A stretch of 64,000 nucleotides of DNA from Alkaliphilus oremlandii OhILAs (GTDB lineage: Bacteria > Bacillota > Clostridia > Peptostreptococcales > Natronincolaceae): assembly GCF_000018325.1 (NCBI RefSeq), contig NC_009922.1, positions 2,480,001-2,544,000 on the forward strand. The letters are read 5' to 3'. A model generated the notes under the pieces. That model had not been told where the DNA came from and searched no databases. It saw only the letters and a program-made list of their open reading frames with translations. The position numbers were made by a program, and so were the translations under genes. Within the stretch, counting starts at the first letter, position 1, and the number at the start of each line of letters is the position of its first letter. Positions 61,489-64,000 of this stretch are shown here, one piece after another.

Positions 61489-62643
61489 TCATTCATTTTT
61501 CTTTGTTTTATTATAGTAAGTAGCATATCTCCATAGCCATTCCAGTGGCCCCATTTTATGTGTAGACAACCACCACTTACTAAATTGAATCTGCCCTATA
61601 TAAAAAATGGGACAATATAAAAGCCCTACCCATAGTGGGATCTTTGCTGTATTTTTAAATACCATAGAAAAAACAAAAATACTAACTACGGTCTGTCCAA
61701 TGTAATTGGTCAATGCCATTTTTCCAACATAGCTAAATGACTTTAATCTCTTACGCCACTTTTCCTTTCTCAGAAGCAATAATATTGTCGTTACATAAAA
61801 AATTGCCATGGTTTTTCCACTGAACCAAACAAAAAAATATTGATCGAGCTGTCGGTATGTAGAGGATTCTAAGTATAGCTTAACCATCGGAATAAAACAT
61901 AATACAGATACGATTAAAGATACGATTTGCATCTTTCTCAATATGCCAGCCAATTCTTCGATCCTAGAAAATACATCTTTCTTGCCTACATAGAGACCGA
62001 TTAAAAATAAAGATAGGATTTCTGGAGTAAGGATGATGCCATTGGCAACTGCTTGTGTTCCAAATAAGTTGACCCTCAATAGGAAATTATCTGTAAAGCT
62101 TCGCAAATAATTGTACACCGGTAATTCCTCTTGCAATAATGCCGTTGTAGAAATTTGTTCTAGTACAGTCGGTGAATATATGATGACATTCAAAGCAAAG
62201 GCAATACATAACAGCACCACGGCCCAAGTCAGTATGGTCTTTGGTTTTTTGTTATAAAATAAAAGGAGCCATATTCCGATTAATGCGTAGGTGTTTAAAA
62301 TATCACCATGCCAGAACAAAATAAAATGAATCCCTCCAAATATAAACAGGAAGAATAATCTTCTAAAAAATAATTTGTACATTTTATCGCCTCTAGCCTC
62401 TGCCCTACTCATAAAAATGTAAAAGCCTAGACCGAATAAGAAGGAAAAGATGGTGTAGAACTTTGTCTGTATCAACATATTATAAATCAATCGAACCCAC
62501 CCATCCATACCCATGTATTTAATGGACACCATGGGTGCTACCAACATTTCTGGTAGGTTGACAAAAAATATACCTAAAATTGCAATCCCTCGAATGATAT
62601 CAATCTCTATAATTCTTTCCTTTTCCTCTATGGATTTTAGCAC
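61489..62643 (-). CDS. DUF418 (YeiB-like) membrane protein
   Basis: 384 residues starting at GTG after GGAGGGAG. About ten membrane helices; N-terminal EIDIIRGIAILGIFFVN is the DUF1624/DUF418 signature (an Arg-Gly after the acidic stretch), and the C-terminal domain has YVGKMALTNYIGQTVVSIF and GPLEWLWRYATY. The family resembles acyltransferases; the role is unknown. It lies 17 bases upstream of the YbaK-type gene and probably shares the transcript. Confidence 0.9.
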   Translation of the reverse strand: MLKSIEEKERIIEIDIIRGIAILGIFFVNLPEMLVAPMVSIKYMGMDGWVRLIYNMLIQTKFYTIFSFLFGLGFYIFMSRAEARGDKMYKLFFRRLFFLFIFGGIHFILFWHGDILNTYALIGIWLLLFYNKKPKTILTWAVVLLCIAFALNVIIYSPTVLEQISTTALLQEELPVYNYLRSFTDNFLLRVNLFGTQAVANGIILTPEILSLFLIGLYVGKKDVFSRIEELAGILRKMQIVSLIVSVLCFIPMVKLYLESSTYRQLDQYFFVWFSGKTMAIFYVTTILLLLRKEKWRKRLKSFSYVGKMALTNYIGQTVVSIFVFSMVFKNTAKIPLWVGLLYCPIFYIGQIQFSKWWLSTHKMGPLEWLWRYATYYNKTKKNE

Positions 62644-62814
62644 AATGCTCCCTCCCCTTATCCTTTCTCATTTTAATAAACGCCATTTTAACTGAATCTT
62701 ATTTTATTTCTATAAAGATGGTTAAAAACCTTTATTTGCGCCTATATTATTTCCCCTTGGATTGTAGATAAGAAAGGAGCCTCCATATGAATGAAAGCCC
62801 CTCTAGATTCTATA

Positions 62815-64000
62815 TTAAACACTAAACCTTGAAACAGACTGTACCAATTTTTCTAATCCTTCTGTGATTCCTTCAATCTCACCTACGATTTCATTGGACA
62901 TTCCCATAATATCCGAGTTTATTTGTGCAATATTCGTTGTCCCATCCGCACCTTCATTGGTAGCCATGGTGACTTCATTAATTGCCGTTCGCATGGCTTC
63001 TGTAGAAGCTAATACATGCTCCGATGTGACGGTGAAATTCTTCAGTATATTTTCTACATACAGGGCATCTTTACTGTATTGCTCCCCTGTTTCCGCTAGG
63101 ATCTTGTAATCCTTAATTACCTGCTGATCCATAAATCCTAAGATTTGTTCCGAGCTTTCAACAAGATTATCTACAGCTTCTAGAACCACAGTAGTTGTGT
63201 CTTGAATTTTCGTAACAGCCCTTTGCGAATCCTCTGCAAGCTTCCGAATCTCATCGGCTACTACAGCAAAACCTCTGCCTGCTTCCCCTGCTCTAGCCGC
63301 TTCGATGGCTGCATTCAGCGCCAATAAATTCGTCTGGGAGGTGATCATTAGGATTGCATCAGAAAGAACCTTGATTTCTTCAATGGCCTTTGAGTCTGAA
63401 ATCGCCTTCACCAATTTTCCCTGGGTTTCTTCATACATCCGATTTGCAGTTTCTGAAGAGGTCATAGCGTTATTTTTTAAGTTCTCTGCTCTATGACTGA
63501 TTTCCTTCGCCGACTCTAAGCCTTCTTCAATCTGCTTTGCCATGCTTCCAAGAGCATTTTCTATCTCAACAGAAGTTGCATTCATTTCCTCCATGGATGC
63601 TGCCGTTTCTTCCATTCCTGCTGAAAGTTCCTCTGTCGTTGCAGAAACTTCTTCAATGCTTCCATTGAGATGATGGATATTCTGCTTTGTATTATCAATT
63701 GCCTCTATGATATGATTGGTTTCATTCATAATATTCGTAATCACCGTTCTCTGCGAATCGATCATCTGATTGAAACCATTTGCTAATCTACTGATTTCAT
63801 CCGTTGAAAAAGTCTTTGCTTTCACTCTCAAATCTCCATCCTTGGCTTTTTCATAAGCCTCTAATAATGCAGGGATTGGCTTTAAAATTCCATTGGTTAA
63901 TAAATAAAGAGCAACTGCTAATACCACAACTGCTAGGGATATACTAAGGATAAAGATATTACGAAATGCAATCAGTGTTGCCTCTGCTTCCTCAGCAGGA
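62815..64000 (-). CDS. Methyl-accepting chemotaxis protein, C-terminal part
   Basis: The frame stays open to the right edge, so the N-terminus is missing. Seen: a membrane helix (IFILSISLAVVVLAVALYLL), a HAMP domain (ILKPIPALLEAYEKAKDGDLRVKA...DEISRLANGFNQM, in part), and the coiled signalling domain with the hairpin tip AIEAARAGEAGRGFAVVADEIRKLAEDS (key words AARAGE, GFAVVA). The tip contacts CheA/CheW. The sensor domain, and therefore the ligand, lie outside the window. There is no C-terminal CheR-binding pentapeptide. Confidence 0.93.
   Translation of the reverse strand, partial: PAEEAEATLIAFRNIFILSISLAVVVLAVALYLLTNGILKPIPALLEAYEKAKDGDLRVKAKTFSTDEISRLANGFNQMIDSQRTVITNIMNETNHIIEAIDNTKQNIHHLNGSIEEVSATTEELSAGMEETAASMEEMNATSVEIENALGSMAKQIEEGLESAKEISHRAENLKNNAMTSSETANRMYEETQGKLVKAISDSKAIEEIKVLSDAILMITSQTNLLALNAAIEAARAGEAGRGFAVVADEIRKLAEDSQRAVTKIQDTTTVVLEAVDNLVESSEQILGFMDQQVIKDYKILAETGEQYSKDALYVENILKNFTVTSEHVLASTEAMRTAINEVTMATNEGADGTTNIAQINSDIMGMSNEIVGEIEGITEGLEKLVQSVSRFSV

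Noticed and set aside
1..64000. CRISPR arrays, tRNA or rRNA genes, complete IS elements
   Set aside because: No regularly spaced repeats, cloverleaf sequences, rRNA stretches or transposase genes were recognised on either strand.

Overview
The window comes from a low-GC, Gram-positive, endospore-forming anaerobe of the class Clostridia. Evidence: a GerA-type germinant receptor locus with sigma-G-like promoters, AGGAGG-type ribosome binding sites before nearly every gene, a T-box on asnS, a B12 riboswitch, rubrerythrin, a lipoprotein-type NrfA and an O2-sensitive-style ene-reductase with an Fe-S site. The content resembles Alkaliphilus and relatives, but the species cannot be fixed from sequence alone. 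No rRNA, tRNA, CRISPR array, intact IS element or prophage was seen.

Layout. 1-4.3 kb: start of ftsH, then gerKB facing gerKA-gerKC. 4.3-9.5 kb: M42 peptidase, UPF0316 membrane protein, a TetR regulator and a large FMN/FAD/Fe-S ene-reductase. 9.5-15.4 kb: exonuclease III, CGGC protein, EamA transporter, AraC regulator, methyltransferase, the exoribonuclease YhaM. 15.4-25.1 kb: a lipoprotein, then a five-gene unit read leftwards behind a cobalamin riboswitch: ABC binding protein, ABC permease, CobN-like chelatase, BchI-like ATPase and BchD-like AAA/VWA protein. 25.2-35.4 kb: rubrerythrin, phosphatidylserine decarboxylase, small membrane proteins, aroD/FabK-like oxidoreductase/threonine aldolase, a DEAD-box helicase, and T-box-controlled asnS. 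35.4-41.8 kb: LysR with a divergent PLP enzyme plus amino-acid symporter pair, a frameshifted membrane-anchored deacetylase, XRE remnants, XRE-def. 41.9-51.7 kb: a PadR/HAAS-SEDS/VanZ unit, MFS exporter, MerR-methyltransferase fusion, VOC protein, Rad3-type helicase, YcxB, thiamine-binding-like protein, Pcp. 51.9-58.4 kb: CoA-transferase pair behind a sigma-54 promoter with its activator, then nrfA with ccs1/ccsA. 58.5-64 kb: Tat lipoprotein with conserved cysteines, CCA-adding enzyme, YbaK-type deacylase, DUF418 protein, and the C-terminal part of a chemotaxis receptor running off the right end.

How genes work together. The chelatase unit joins metal or corrinoid uptake to ATP-driven metal insertion and should be shut off by B12. 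NrfA reduces nitrite to ammonium, and the two following genes attach its haems. The sigma-54 activator sits directly upstream of the ato promoter it probably drives. The LysR/PLP/symporter group looks like a small amino-acid uptake and breakdown module whose transporter lacks the usual acidic-substrate residues.

Most striking non-gene signals: a 126-bp two-hairpin repeat placed directly against terminators at two sites, a second 79-bp repeat family, an overlapping pair of opposing sigma-G-like promoters, and a T7 slippery run that splits the deacetylase gene.
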